A stretch of 38,639 nucleotides of DNA from Bradyrhizobium retamae (GCF_001440415.1 NZ_LLYA01000184.1:1-38639), one strand, 5' to 3'. Shown: positions 25,265 to 34,591, counted from the first letter of the stretch. Made by a program: numbers and translations. Notes: a model not told the origin generated them from the letters alone.

Positions 25265-27010
25265 ATGCATCTCATACTCGAAGTCGTCGGAGAGAAGGCT
25301 GAGCCGCTAGGTCGTAACGCTAGACAGGCGTTTGGACCAAAAGGGGGCTCCCTGGGGCGCGGGTTCGGCTGCAACTGGCAGCTTCCAGATCGAACCAATA
25401 CGCTGTCAGCACGCCACGCATTGATCGCATTTAATGGCATCGGCTTCATAATCACCGACACCAGCACCAATGGTGTCTACATCAACACCGTTGACGCGCC
25501 GTTGGGACGCGGCAATACAGCACCGTTGGCCGATGGCGATACACTCTACATGGCGAGTTACATCATCTCGGTCGTGATCGAGAACGATCCTGTCGAGGAA
25601 CGTCAACGGCTCGGGCTGACGGGCTCGAACGCTGTGCGTCTCGGCGGTGCAACACGGACGTTGCCGTCGCCTTTCCTCGCCCAAGAGTTTGCGACAGCAC
25701 ATGATTCGACTGCCGGACTATTAGGCGTCGTTGCGAATGTTCAACTCGACCCGTTAATGGCGCCCGGCAACACCCAATTGTCCTCCTATTCAGCTGCGAA
25801 AGTGGAGCCGCAAGCCGTCGTTTCGCGACAAACGACCCATCCGTTGTGTTTGCCTGGAGACGAGACGCTCGGCAACGACACAGGCTCTGTCGAGCCGAAT
25901 CTGCTGGCAGACGTTCCGCAGCGGCCGTCCAGCTCGGCCATCGCGGTCATGCATCCCTCGGGTGCGCTGTTGGGCAAAATTCCATCAGTTCCGTTATCGT
26001 CGGTGGCCCCCCCGCTTGTCGAGCCATCGAATCCGCCTCCGCCGTCGCTCTCGGATGAAGGTTGTGCACCGGCGAATGGTCAACCTGCGTCAATCATTCC
26101 TGAGGATCTCGACCTTAGCGATCTGTTGCCGGGAGCGGCCTCGCGCCGGACGCCATGGGTGCCATCGCAGCGAACAAATGCGCGTCTCGACATACCGAAC
26201 GAAGCGCTGCAGATCGCGCGCAAGCCGCTCGCTCCTCCCCCGACGAATGATCTCGGGAAATTACGGGATCCTGGCACAAGGTCGCCCCCGCCCGATGAGC
26301 GGGAGCTTGATCGGCTGGCGGGCCTGAAGGAAGCTGCTGCGCAACGCGCTGTCGGCGCTCCCGAAATGAGCAGGGCGACAACCAGCAGGGCTCCGCCGTT
26401 GCTTGCGGCCTCTCCGTCCGACGCAGACGAACTGCAGGCGTTCTGGAATGCGCTCGGGTTCAATCCGGACCTTGTGCCACCAGCACAGCGCCGAGAGTTC
26501 TTTGCCGAACTCGGCCGTGCAATCGCCGAGATGACGAACGGCCTACATTCGATACTGGCGGCGTGGGCTATGGTCAAGAACGAGTGCCAGATCGGGCCGA
26601 CGCAGACACGCGCTGGGAACGACAACGCAGTGCAGTTCACCAACAGCAGTCATGCCCTGCGCGAGGCACTCGCAAAGGATCGCGGATTCCTGTTGCTCTC
26701 GCGGTCGGTGCGCGCAGGCTTCGACGACATCAAGGCTCATGAGGTCGCGGCCATAGCGGCGATGAGAGGGGCGGTCAGCAATGTGCTAACGCGTATGAGT
26801 CCCCCGCGTATCGAGAGCGACGGTGCTAACAGTGGGCTTTTCGGCGCCCGCATCAATAAGGCCAAGTTGTGGGATCGATTTGTGGAACTGCACGCGTCGA
26901 TGGTCAGTGACATTGATCGAACTGCTCGCTCCTATATCGCAGAAGAGTTTACCCGAAGCTACGAGTCGCAACTCTCAGCACCTGGCCAGAATGAAGGGAA
27001 GACGGCGTAA
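25265..27010 (+). CDS. tagH: T6SS FHA-domain protein TagH (Fha/ImpI)
   Basis: Phosphothreonine-binding regulator; in other systems PpkA phosphorylates Fha to switch on assembly. The 581-residue protein starts at ATG 25265. The FHA domain occupies about residues 1-105, with the expected GR pair (31-32, 'GSLGRGFGCNW'), 'LSARHALI' (47-54) and 'TDTSTNGVYIN'. Residues about 110-380 are a Pro/Ala/Ser-rich linker. The C-terminal T6SS-FHA domain follows with 'LQAFWNALGFNPDLVPPAQR', 'ARINKAKLWDRFVELHASMV' and ends 'FTRSYESQLSA'. The stop TAA overlaps the ATG of tssJ by one base (TAATG). Its kinase partner is encoded at 33704. Intact. Confidence 0.92.
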   Translation: MHLILEVVGEKAEPLGRNARQAFGPKGGSLGRGFGCNWQLPDRTNTLSARHALIAFNGIGFIITDTSTNGVYINTVDAPLGRGNTAPLADGDTLYMASYIISVVIENDPVEERQRLGLTGSNAVRLGGATRTLPSPFLAQEFATAHDSTAGLLGVVANVQLDPLMAPGNTQLSSYSAAKVEPQAVVSRQTTHPLCLPGDETLGNDTGSVEPNLLADVPQRPSSSAIAVMHPSGALLGKIPSVPLSSVAPPLVEPSNPPPPSLSDEGCAPANGQPASIIPEDLDLSDLLPGAASRRTPWVPSQRTNARLDIPNEALQIARKPLAPPPTNDLGKLRDPGTRSPPPDERELDRLAGLKEAAAQRAVGAPEMSRATTSRAPPLLAASPSDADELQAFWNALGFNPDLVPPAQRREFFAELGRAIAEMTNGLHSILAAWAMVKNECQIGPTQTRAGNDNAVQFTNSSHALREALAKDRGFLLLSRSVRAGFDDIKAHEVAAIAAMRGAVSNVLTRMSPPRIESDGANSGLFGARINKAKLWDRFVELHASMVSDIDRTARSYIAEEFTRSYESQLSAPGQNEGKTA

Positions 27011-27519
27011 TGGCGCCGCCGAACAAACTTCAGCGGTTGTTCATCGTTGGCGGTGCGTTGCTGGTGGCCGCTGCAGCCACTAGTTGTTCGACTGACAAGA
27101 CCGCTAAGACGACGCCGATCAAGTTCGTGGTCGAGGCCGATGAACTCGTCAATCCAAACGCGCACGGCAAGCCGTCGCCGGTTGTCGTCCGTATCTATGA
27201 GCTGAAGTCGACGGCCAGTTTCACGCAAGCGCAGTTCTTCGAGCTGTTTGACGATGACGCCAAACGCCTCGGGCCGGATCTGGTGGCTAAGCGCGAGATC
27301 GAGCTGACGCCTGGCGAAAAATTCGATTTCGAGCGCAACACGCCGATCGAGACTCGAAATGTCGGCGTGATCGCCGGCTTCCGCTCGGGCAATGATGCGC
27401 AATGGCGCTCAACTGCCGAAATCAAGCCCGATCGCGACAACAGGATCTCGGTAAAGCTGACTGCGCAGGCTGTCAGCATTGAGGAGGAGACGAGCCGAAA
27501 CTGGTGGAAAATCTTCTGA
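27010..27519 (+). CDS. tssJ: T6SS outer-membrane lipoprotein TssJ (VasD)
   Basis: TssJ is the lipoprotein that anchors the TssJLM membrane complex at the outer membrane. The 169-residue product has a type II signal peptide: positive start 'PPNKLQR', hydrophobic run 'LFIVGGALLVAAAAT' and lipobox ending in Cys26 ('ATSC'). The mature part has the family pattern 'NPNAHGKPSPVVVRIYELKS', 'FTQAQFFELFDDDAKRLGPD', 'LTPGEKFDFERNTPIETRNV' and 'VGVIAGFR', which is a strong VasD signature. The start overlaps the tagH stop by one base, implying coupled translation. tssK follows after 74 bases. Intact. Confidence 0.94.
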   Translation: MAPPNKLQRLFIVGGALLVAAAATSCSTDKTAKTTPIKFVVEADELVNPNAHGKPSPVVVRIYELKSTASFTQAQFFELFDDDAKRLGPDLVAKREIELTPGEKFDFERNTPIETRNVGVIAGFRSGNDAQWRSTAEIKPDRDNRISVKLTAQAVSIEEETSRNWWKIF

Positions 27520-27593
27520 CCAGTCCGTCGTGATCGCAACGGCCGCCGGGCCGATGCACCTTTTGTAAAGTCAGCGAAGAGGCGCCTGAAACA

Positions 27594-28934
27594 GTGTCTG
27601 CGACAAGCAAACCGATCTGGTCCGAAGGCATGTTGGTGCGGCCGCAGCACTTTCAGCAATACGACCGCTGGATCGAGCAACTGGTCGAGAACCGCGTTGC
27701 TGGTCTGGTCGGCTACGGCTGGGGCGTTCGAAAAATTTCCTTTGATCGTAATCTTCTGGCGCTTGGCCAAGTCGCCCTGACCGAACTTGAAGCCATTATG
27801 CCCGACGGCACGGCCCTTCGCATGCCGGAGCATGTCCGCCTTCCGATCGCACGAATCCCTCCGCCGACTGCGAAAAACCTGCTGGTCAAGATCGCAGTGG
27901 GCACGCGCCGACAGGCCGGCAGCGACGTCTGTTCCGGGGATGAACTATCGCGCCGCCACGATCAGGAGGTCTTGCAGTTCCGGAATGCGAGCGCGCCTGA
28001 AAAGGCTCCGGTCGATATCAGGGTTGCGTCGCTAACAACACATCTCATGTTCGACGGCGAGGAGCAGGGTGATCTGATCTCGCTGCCTATTGGCCGCATC
28101 CGTGATATCGATCCGGCTCGCGCGATTACTTTATCCGACACCTACGTTCCGCCCGCCATCGACATTCACGCAGCCAAGCCGCTGATTGCGCTGTTGAACG
28201 AGGTCAGATCGCTGCTGCGGACACGCGCAGAGGCGCTTGCTGCGCGCGCGGATCCCTCGCGCGCGACGGCAGACGGAGCCGGACTGATTGACCTTGTCAC
28301 TTTGTCGGTCGTGAACGGCGCAGAAGCCGTGTTCGACCACTTCGCAGCAACACGTGGGCATCATCCTGAAACCCTCTTCCGCGCATTGCTGAGCCTTACC
28401 GGGCAGCTGTCGAGCTTCGTTGGCGACCGCCGCATACTGCAAGGGATGCCTCCCTATCGGCATGAGGATCTCGAAAGCTGCTTCACGCCGTTGGCTGATA
28501 TCCTGCGTCGGCTGCTGTCTGTCGTGATCGAGAGCGCCGCAATATCGCTCCCGTTGCAGGACCGGGCCTACGGCATCCTGATCGGCCTGATCACCGACCG
28601 CACCTTGTTCCAGGACTCTCGGTTCGTTCTCGTCGCCGTGGCAAGCGTACCGACCGAGACGTTGCGCAACCAGCTTCCGGCGCAGATGAAAGTAGGCTCG
28701 GTCGAGCAGATTCGCGATCTCGTCAATCTTCAGCTCCCGGGTGTCCCGATTCACGCGCTCGCGGTGGCGCCGCGCGAGTTGCCCTACATCCAGAATGCCG
28801 TCTATTTCGAGCTCGACCAGTCGGTGGAGCTGTGGCGTATCCTGCCGCGCTCGGCGGCCTTTGCTTTCCACGTCAGCGGTGACTACTCCGGTCTCCATCT
28901 CGAGTTCTGGGCCATCCGTAGGCAACGTGCGTGA
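27594..28934 (+). CDS. tssK: T6SS protein TssK (VasE/ImpJ)
   Basis: TssK joins the baseplate to the membrane complex. The 446-residue protein starts at GTG 27594 and opens with 'KPIWSEGMLVRPQHFQQYDR', the canonical TssK N-terminus, which fixes this start. Other blocks: 'YGWGVRKISFDRNLLALGQV', 'AIMPDGTALRMPEH', 'LPIGRIRDID', 'LSDTYVPPAIDI', 'LLSLTGQLSSF', 'YRHEDLESCFTPLADILRRL' and the ending 'FELDQSVELWRILPRS' with 'AFAFHVSGDYSGLHLEFWAI'. The stop TGA overlaps the tssL start (TGATG). Intact. Confidence 0.95.
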   Translation: MSATSKPIWSEGMLVRPQHFQQYDRWIEQLVENRVAGLVGYGWGVRKISFDRNLLALGQVALTELEAIMPDGTALRMPEHVRLPIARIPPPTAKNLLVKIAVGTRRQAGSDVCSGDELSRRHDQEVLQFRNASAPEKAPVDIRVASLTTHLMFDGEEQGDLISLPIGRIRDIDPARAITLSDTYVPPAIDIHAAKPLIALLNEVRSLLRTRAEALAARADPSRATADGAGLIDLVTLSVVNGAEAVFDHFAATRGHHPETLFRALLSLTGQLSSFVGDRRILQGMPPYRHEDLESCFTPLADILRRLLSVVIESAAISLPLQDRAYGILIGLITDRTLFQDSRFVLVAVASVPTETLRNQLPAQMKVGSVEQIRDLVNLQLPGVPIHALAVAPRELPYIQNAVYFELDQSVELWRILPRSAAFAFHVSGDYSGLHLEFWAIRRQRA

Positions 28935-29830
28935 TGGGCCCGAAACACATGGATGAACCGACAGTCATTGGACGCAGGCCAGTCGGTCCGACCCGTAACA
29001 CTCAAAGCGGGCAACCTTCCGCTTGCGGTCCGCCGAAGATCGAGGCCCCGACCGGTCCTCACACGTGGTCACCTGTACCTGAATCCGACGACGTATGGGC
29101 CGCCAACCATACCGAGATCGTTCTGCAAAATCTCTTCGAGCCAAAGGCAGTGGAGGACGCCTTGGTCGCGGCCGCGACACCGCTCCTTTTGGTCGTCGCG
29201 CAGCTTCGCGTCGTCAGCAATGCCGATATCGGCGCGCTGCGTCGCGGGATGGTCGAGCAAATCCGCCGCTTCGAGGAGCGTGCCGCCAAAGATCAAGCGG
29301 GCGGCGGCGATATAAGAGCCGCCCGTTACGTGATATGCGCGTTGCTGGACGAAGCAGTGATGACCACGCATTGGGGCAGTGAAAGCGCCTGGAGTGACAA
29401 CAGCCTGCTCAACCAGTTCCATAACGAGACGTGGGGTGGCGAGAAGGTCTTCCAGATACTCGAACGCGTGCAGGAAAAGCCGGCCAAATACCTCGCGTTG
29501 CTGAAGCTTATCAACATCTGCTTGTTGATGGGGTTTGAGGGCAAATATCGTGTGGTGGAAGGGGGCCGCGAGCGGCTTGAAGACCTGCGTTCCGACGTTC
29601 AGCGTTTGTTGCGGGATTATGCGAGCGAACCACCGGCCGAACTATCGATCCGATGGCGCGGCGCCAAAGTGCGTACGGGCGTGCGTCGCTACGTGCCGTT
29701 ATGGATCATCTTTGTCGCCGGCGTCGTCACTATGCTGACCAGCTACAGCGTCTTCCATTGGCGCCTATCGGACGAACTCGCGCCCGTCGAGCAGCTGCTC
29801 GTCGTGATCGGCCAGTCTGGGCCACGCTAA
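28934..29830 (+). CDS. tssL: T6SS inner-membrane protein TssL (DotU/IcmH)
   Basis: TssL is the DotU-like inner-membrane partner of TssM. The ATG at 28934 overlaps the tssK stop; a GTG three bases earlier is also possible. About 298 residues: a Pro/Gly-rich N-terminal tail (first ~50), the cytoplasmic DotU domain ('PKAVEDALVAAATPLLLVVA', 'AARYVICALLDEAVMTTHWG', 'SLLNQFHNETWGGEKVFQIL', 'LLKLINICLLMGFEGKYRVV', 'LEDLRSDVQRLLRDY') and one C-terminal membrane segment ('VPLWIIFVAGVVTMLTSYSV'). There is no OmpA-type peptidoglycan-binding extension, so it is the short form. tssM starts 12 bases later. Intact. Confidence 0.94.
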   Translation: MGPKHMDEPTVIGRRPVGPTRNTQSGQPSACGPPKIEAPTGPHTWSPVPESDDVWAANHTEIVLQNLFEPKAVEDALVAAATPLLLVVAQLRVVSNADIGALRRGMVEQIRRFEERAAKDQAGGGDIRAARYVICALLDEAVMTTHWGSESAWSDNSLLNQFHNETWGGEKVFQILERVQEKPAKYLALLKLINICLLMGFEGKYRVVEGGRERLEDLRSDVQRLLRDYASEPPAELSIRWRGAKVRTGVRRYVPLWIIFVAGVVTMLTSYSVFHWRLSDELAPVEQLLVVIGQSGPR

Positions 29831-29842
29831 AGGGAGGTGCAG

Positions 29843-32800
29843 GTGTTTGGCGCTCAATTGGCGGCACTCTTTTCGGTTCGAGGCATCATCACGCTGACCG
29901 CCTTGTTGATGGTCGACGCGTTGATCTGGTTCGGCGGCCCCAACCTTGACCTGTTCGGTCAGCATCCGTTCGACTCGGTGATTGTTCGTGCCGCTACAAT
30001 CGGCTGCCTCTTCCTGGCGGTCGTCGTCATCATCCTTGTCCGTTACTGGCTGGCGCGCCGTGCTAACCGGCGTGTTATCATGTCGCTGATGGAGAGCGAG
30101 GGCCTCGGCACGACGTCCAAAAATCGTGGCCAGGAGGAGGTCGAGCTGATCCGTAGACGCTTCGAGGACGCGCTGAAGGTCCTGCGCGATACAGTGTTCG
30201 CCGGCAAGCGCGGGCCGAGCTATCTGTTCGAGTTGCCCTGGTATATCATCATTGGGCCATCGGGCGCCGGCAAGACAACGATCCTGCGCAACTCGGGCCT
30301 CGAGTTTCCGCTGACTGAGCGGCTCGGCGTCGATCCGGTGGCGGGCCTCGGCGGCACGCGGAACTGCGACTGGTGGTTTACCGAAGAAGCAGTCTTTATC
30401 GACACGGCAAGCCGTTACACGACACAGGATACGGATGCCGAGGTCGATCGCGCGGCCTGGCACGGCTTTCTCAATCTTCTCACGATGCATCGGCGCCGGC
30501 GGCCGATCAACGGCATCTTGGTTGCGATCAGTCTGTCCGATCTCTTAATGGGTAACGGGCGCAGGCTCGCCCAGTCGATTCGTTCGCGGATACATGAGCT
30601 ACTGAAGACGTTTGGCATGCGCATTCCGGTCTATGTTCTGGTGACCAAGTGTGATCTCGTGCCCGGCTTCGCTGAATATTTCGACGATCTCGACCATGAG
30701 GACCGCGCCCAGGTCTGGGGCAAGACCTTTCCTCTCGAGGGGCCAGGCGATCACATCGACGATGTCGTAACGCTTGAGATCCAGGAACTTGCCGAGCGGC
30801 TCGAGAGCAAATTGGCGTTTCGCATGCATGACGAACGCAATCCCAACCGTCGTGCAATGATGTATCTGTTCCCGAAAGAATTGTGGAGCATCCGGACCGC
30901 GGTCGCCGGCTTCGTTAGCGAGGTCTTCCGGCCGAGCCGCTTCGAAGTGCGACCAATGCTGCGTGGGATCTACCTGACAAGCGCCGCCCAGGAGGGAATG
31001 CCGGTTGAGAGGATGAGCGGTGCAATCAGAAGGAATTTCGGTCTGCACGCGGGCCCGCCCACGTCGTCAGTCGGGCCGGGAAAGACATTCTTCATCAAGC
31101 AGTTGCTGACCGATGTGATCTTCGCGGAGCAGGGACTGGTCGGCCGCAATCTCAAACTCGAACGCAAGCTCGCGATGGTGCACTGGGGTGGCTATCTCGT
31201 GGCGGTCATACTGGCGGTAGCCGCATTGACTCAGTGGTACGACGCCTTCGCCCGCAGCGAAGCGCGCATCGCTGAAACCAGAATGGCCGCACAGACGACG
31301 CAAGCGCGCCTCAAGGAATCGCGCGAGCCGCTGAACCTGATAAAGCTCCTGCCGACCCTCAATGCCGCGCGCCGGCTGCGTCTGGCAGCTGGCGAGAACA
31401 CTTGGGTTGCATGGCTAAGTGGCCTCGGGATTTCGGCGAACCCGGTGCTCGCGCCAGCCGCGCAACAAGCTTATGATCAGATTCTGGTCGACCGCCTGCT
31501 GCCGGTTTTTGCCGGAAGGCTCGCCGTTCGCATCGACGAGCTATTGCGGTCTGGCAATGATACTCTGCTGGACCAAGCCAAGGAAAGGTTCCGCACCTAT
31601 TTGATGCTGAGCGATCCGAGGCATTTCGATCGCGGCAACGTCGAGCAGGCTATGCGCAGTGAAGTGGCGCTTGCGTTTGCGCTCGAGACGACATCAGCGG
31701 GCGAACTGCAGGAGCATTTTTCGCGCCTCATCGAGTTGCTGCCGAAGCCCATCACGAATGACCAGAAATTCGTGATTGCGGTCGGCTCGCGGCTTATGGA
31801 ACGTCCCCTCGTCGAGCAGGTCTACGCCCGGCTTTTGCGCGAAGGCGCTCAGAACACGCGGCTCCGGCCAATCGACCTGGTCAGTCTGCTGGGAGCCGGC
31901 CAGCTGGAGATAAAGTCCCAGGCTGTTTTCCCCACAATTGGCCAGCAGGAGCTAGCTTCTTCGGGTGGTACTGCGATCATCCCGGGCATCTTCACACGGG
32001 CTGGTTTGATCGATTTCCTGCTGCCGCACCTTCCACTCATCATCCAAGACGAGCAAAGCGGCGACTGGGTCCTTGCCGGCAGCTCCTTCGACGCGGCGGA
32101 TACACAACAAGTCGTGCGCAAGGTCATCGATCGCTATGTTGCCGATTACATTCGCATTTGGACAAACGCGCTGAGCAGCGTCCGCGTCGTCAAGTTCGAC
32201 GATATACAGCGCGCCTCGGCGATCCTGCGCGGGCTGGCCGGCCCGGAAAGCGCACTGCAGCAGATCATTTCCCTCGTACGCGACAATACGAACCTGCCGC
32301 CGCCCGGAGAGCAAACCGCGGCCAAGGCGGGTGAGACAACGGCCGCCGTGTTCTCGGCGGCATTCGGCGACGCCCCCTGGCCTGGAACACGGATCACCGA
32401 AGCCTTCCGGCCTCTGGTCCAACTTGGCATAGGCGGAGCCTCGGGACAGGGGGCCAGCATGGATCGCATCCGCGATCTTTTCGGCGGCCTGTATGCAACG
32501 ATGGCCAGTATCGCGACCGCGCCCGATCCCGACCAGGCCGCATTTCAGCTCTTTCAGCGGCGCGTCAAGGATCCGAGCAACGATGCCTTCGGCACCTTGC
32601 GCGCTGACTCGGCGCTACGACCCGAGTTGGTCCGTACCATCATGAACGACATCGCGCTCTCGACATGGAGCGTCTTGCTTCGACAGGCACACGGTCATGT
32701 CAATGCTGTGTGGACGCGGGAAGTGGCGCCGATCTGCCAAGCTGGCGTCTACCAGCGTTATCCATTGTTTGCGGCCGCGACCGAGGACGTAACTTTAAAG

Positions 32801-33397
32801 GACTTCAGCGATCTCTTTCGCCCCGGCGGAATCCTCGATGACTTTTTTCAGAAATACCTGTCGCCATTCGTCATCGAGGGCAGAACCGGCCTTGGGCTGG
32901 CAACCATCGACGGTGCGGCGGCGCCGATCCATGCTGATGCCCTGACTCAATTTCAGCGCGCGCGAGAGATTCGCAGGTCCTTTTTCAGCGGCTCGGGCTT
33001 CGCACCGGCCGTGAAGTTCAGCATCAAGCCGCTCTATCTCGCCTCTAAACTTCTGCGCGCGACTTTTGTCATGGATGGCAGGGAGATCGTCTATCGTCAC
33101 GAGGCGCCCCGTGCCTACGACCTTGAATGGCCGAGTCGAACCGATGCAAGCACGGCCTCCGTCACACTTGTCTCCGTGGATAGAACTGAGGAGAAGGTTG
33201 AGCGCTCGGGCCCTTGGGCTCTGTTCCGTCTCGTCGACGCCTCGCGGCCCTCCTCGCGTGGCGCTCCCGACCGTTTCACCATCACAATCGGTCGACCTGA
33301 CCGGCCCGGCGTGACCTATGAACTGCGGCCGGAAAGTGTAAGCAATCCGTTCAGCTTGGGTGCCCTTCGTTCGTTCCGATGTCCGGATCACCTATGA
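29843..33397 (+). CDS. tssM: T6SS inner-membrane protein TssM (IcmF/VasK/ImpL)
   Basis: TssM spans inner membrane and periplasm and is the core of the membrane complex. GTG 29843 is preferred over GTG 29837 because AGGGAGG (29831-29837) then sits at normal spacing; the product is 1184 residues. Two N-terminal membrane segments ('GIITLTALLMVDALIWFGG', 'ATIGCLFLAVVVIILVRYWL') precede a cytoplasmic NTPase-like domain with a full Walker A motif 'GPSGAGKTT' near residue 140, 'GGTRNCDWWFTEEAVFIDTA' and 'VYVLVTKCDLVPGFAEYFDD'. A third membrane segment ('GGYLVAVILAVAALTQWY', about 450) leads into the large periplasmic region, ending 'VTYELRPESVSNPFSLGALR'. Many TssM proteins have degenerate Walker motifs, so the intact one is notable. 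No damage seen. Confidence 0.95.
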   Translation: MFGAQLAALFSVRGIITLTALLMVDALIWFGGPNLDLFGQHPFDSVIVRAATIGCLFLAVVVIILVRYWLARRANRRVIMSLMESEGLGTTSKNRGQEEVELIRRRFEDALKVLRDTVFAGKRGPSYLFELPWYIIIGPSGAGKTTILRNSGLEFPLTERLGVDPVAGLGGTRNCDWWFTEEAVFIDTASRYTTQDTDAEVDRAAWHGFLNLLTMHRRRRPINGILVAISLSDLLMGNGRRLAQSIRSRIHELLKTFGMRIPVYVLVTKCDLVPGFAEYFDDLDHEDRAQVWGKTFPLEGPGDHIDDVVTLEIQELAERLESKLAFRMHDERNPNRRAMMYLFPKELWSIRTAVAGFVSEVFRPSRFEVRPMLRGIYLTSAAQEGMPVERMSGAIRRNFGLHAGPPTSSVGPGKTFFIKQLLTDVIFAEQGLVGRNLKLERKLAMVHWGGYLVAVILAVAALTQWYDAFARSEARIAETRMAAQTTQARLKESREPLNLIKLLPTLNAARRLRLAAGENTWVAWLSGLGISANPVLAPAAQQAYDQILVDRLLPVFAGRLAVRIDELLRSGNDTLLDQAKERFRTYLMLSDPRHFDRGNVEQAMRSEVALAFALETTSAGELQEHFSRLIELLPKPITNDQKFVIAVGSRLMERPLVEQVYARLLREGAQNTRLRPIDLVSLLGAGQLEIKSQAVFPTIGQQELASSGGTAIIPGIFTRAGLIDFLLPHLPLIIQDEQSGDWVLAGSSFDAADTQQVVRKVIDRYVADYIRIWTNALSSVRVVKFDDIQRASAILRGLAGPESALQQIISLVRDNTNLPPPGEQTAAKAGETTAAVFSAAFGDAPWPGTRITEAFRPLVQLGIGGASGQGASMDRIRDLFGGLYATMASIATAPDPDQAAFQLFQRRVKDPSNDAFGTLRADSALRPELVRTIMNDIALSTWSVLLRQAHGHVNAVWTREVAPICQAGVYQRYPLFAAATEDVTLKDFSDLFRPGGILDDFFQKYLSPFVIEGRTGLGLATIDGAAAPIHADALTQFQRAREIRRSFFSGSGFAPAVKFSIKPLYLASKLLRATFVMDGREIVYRHEAPRAYDLEWPSRTDASTASVTLVSVDRTEEKVERSGPWALFRLVDASRPSSRGAPDRFTITIGRPDRPGVTYELRPESVSNPFSLGALRSFRCPDHL

Positions 33398-33407
33398 TAG
33401 GAGCGCC

Positions 33408-33707
33408 ATGAAAGTTCTTTTTAGCTTTTTCGGGAGGAGGCGGGCACATGCCGCTGGCGGCACCTTGGCCCGAGGGGTTGGTTCGGCCGCAACGCTGGTA
33501 CGCCGTCCCCTGGTGGCGACGAGTAAGCTACGCGACACGTGCCAGGTAGGCCGCAACCAGATCGTAACGGCAACACCGTATCACGAGCTCAACGGATTAT
33601 TGGCGGTCGACGTTCCGACGGGCAGGGTCCTGCCTTGCGCTCTTGCGCAACAGGCTATCAACGACACGAGTGCGATCGTCGAATGCCTGGCCGAGGCTGC
33701 ATTGTGA
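33408..33707 (+). CDS. Hypothetical 99-residue protein between tssM and ppkA
   Basis: Start is ATG 33408, eleven bases after the tssM stop with GGAG just upstream. The product begins with basic and hydrophobic residues ('MKVLFSFFGRRRAHAAGG') and continues with 'CQVGRNQIVTATPYHELNGL' and 'AVDVPTGRVLPCALAQQAIN'. It contains two Cys and is mildly basic at the N-terminus. No family is recognised; it is not TagF or PppA, which often occupy this place. The stop overlaps the kinase start (GTGA), so the two genes are translationally linked, which makes a role in kinase control or T6SS regulation plausible but unproven. Confidence 0.6.
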   Translation: MKVLFSFFGRRRAHAAGGTLARGVGSAATLVRRPLVATSKLRDTCQVGRNQIVTATPYHELNGLLAVDVPTGRVLPCALAQQAINDTSAIVECLAEAAL

Positions 33708-34591
33708 GTACGGCCCCCTTGGGATACGTGCTCGGCGGCCGTTTCGACCTGGCGGAGGTCATTAGCGAGGGCGGCACCAGCACCGTCTATCGTGCGATTG
33801 ATCGCATCGGCCTGTGGGCGCGCGAACAAACTCCAGAAGTCGCAGTGAAGGTCATCCAACCACATGCGAAGATCCGCCAGGAATTAGTGGAGTTGTTGCA
33901 CCGCGAGGCGCGTCTTTTACGTGATTGCGTACACCGGAATTTGGTGCGGATCTACGATTCCGACTACGACGGCAAGTACCATTACCTAGTCATGGAGTTC
34001 TTAAAGGGCCGCTCGCTGGCGCAGATCCTGGTCGATCGTCAGGGACGGCCGCTGTCACCCTCTGTGTCCTTTCAGATCGTCCGCGCCGCCGGGCAGGGCC
34101 TCGTCCACATGCATCGTCTAGGGATCGTCCATGGTGACCTCAAGCCGAGAAACATCTTCATGACCTCGACCGGCGAAATCAAAATTGTGGACTTTGGGAC
34201 AGTCCTCATGCTGGACGGTCCGCGGCACCACGAAAGGGCTGCGGCTCTGCTCGATCAGATTGGACTGTTGACGCCGGCTTATGCGTCGCCGGAGATGCTG
34301 ATGGGTGAGCCACGGGCAGAAAGCGACGATGTCTATTCTCTCGCGGTGGTCGCCTACCTGACCCTGACCGGCACCCACCCGTATGCGCAGTGGCCAGCCA
34401 ACGAGGCGCTCAACGCAAATCTCACACCGCCGCCGCCGCCGACTATTTCGCCAGCGCAATGGCGGGTGCTCGCTTCGGGCCTTGCCCTCAACCGCCGCGA
34501 CCGTATCGAAACCGTCGGTGAGTTTGTCCAGCGCCTTGGCCGCCCGCCCTGGTTCTACCGATTGTGCGGTCAACGCGCGCCGCTGTCGTAA
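33704..34591 (+). CDS. ppkA: T6SS-associated serine/threonine kinase PpkA (ImpN-like)
   Basis: A cytoplasmic Hanks-type kinase of 295 residues, starting at GTG 33704, which overlaps the previous stop. An open frame extends back to 33539 but belongs to the neighbour's other frame. Catalytic elements are complete: glycine loop 'SEGGTSTVYRA' (21-31), Lys49 in 'VAVKVIQ', Glu68 in 'HREARLL', catalytic loop 'HGDLKPRN' (143-150, HGD instead of HRD), 'DFG' (163-165) and 'ASPEML'. There is no C-terminal membrane or periplasmic sensor domain, unlike Pseudomonas PpkA. It most likely phosphorylates TagH, encoded in the same run. A Pro stretch (LTPPPPPTI) lies in the C-lobe. A terminator follows at 34661. 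Intact. Confidence 0.9.
   Translation: MSTAPLGYVLGGRFDLAEVISEGGTSTVYRAIDRIGLWAREQTPEVAVKVIQPHAKIRQELVELLHREARLLRDCVHRNLVRIYDSDYDGKYHYLVMEFLKGRSLAQILVDRQGRPLSPSVSFQIVRAAGQGLVHMHRLGIVHGDLKPRNIFMTSTGEIKIVDFGTVLMLDGPRHHERAAALLDQIGLLTPAYASPEMLMGEPRAESDDVYSLAVVAYLTLTGTHPYAQWPANEALNANLTPPPPPTISPAQWRVLASGLALNRRDRIETVGEFVQRLGRPPWFYRLCGQRAPLS

Noticed and set aside
33539..33703. Earlier start for the kinase gene at 33539
   Set aside because: The extra 55 codons overlap the small upstream gene in another frame, are Arg-rich and lack motifs; GTG 33704 gives a normal kinase N-terminus and a GTGA overlap.
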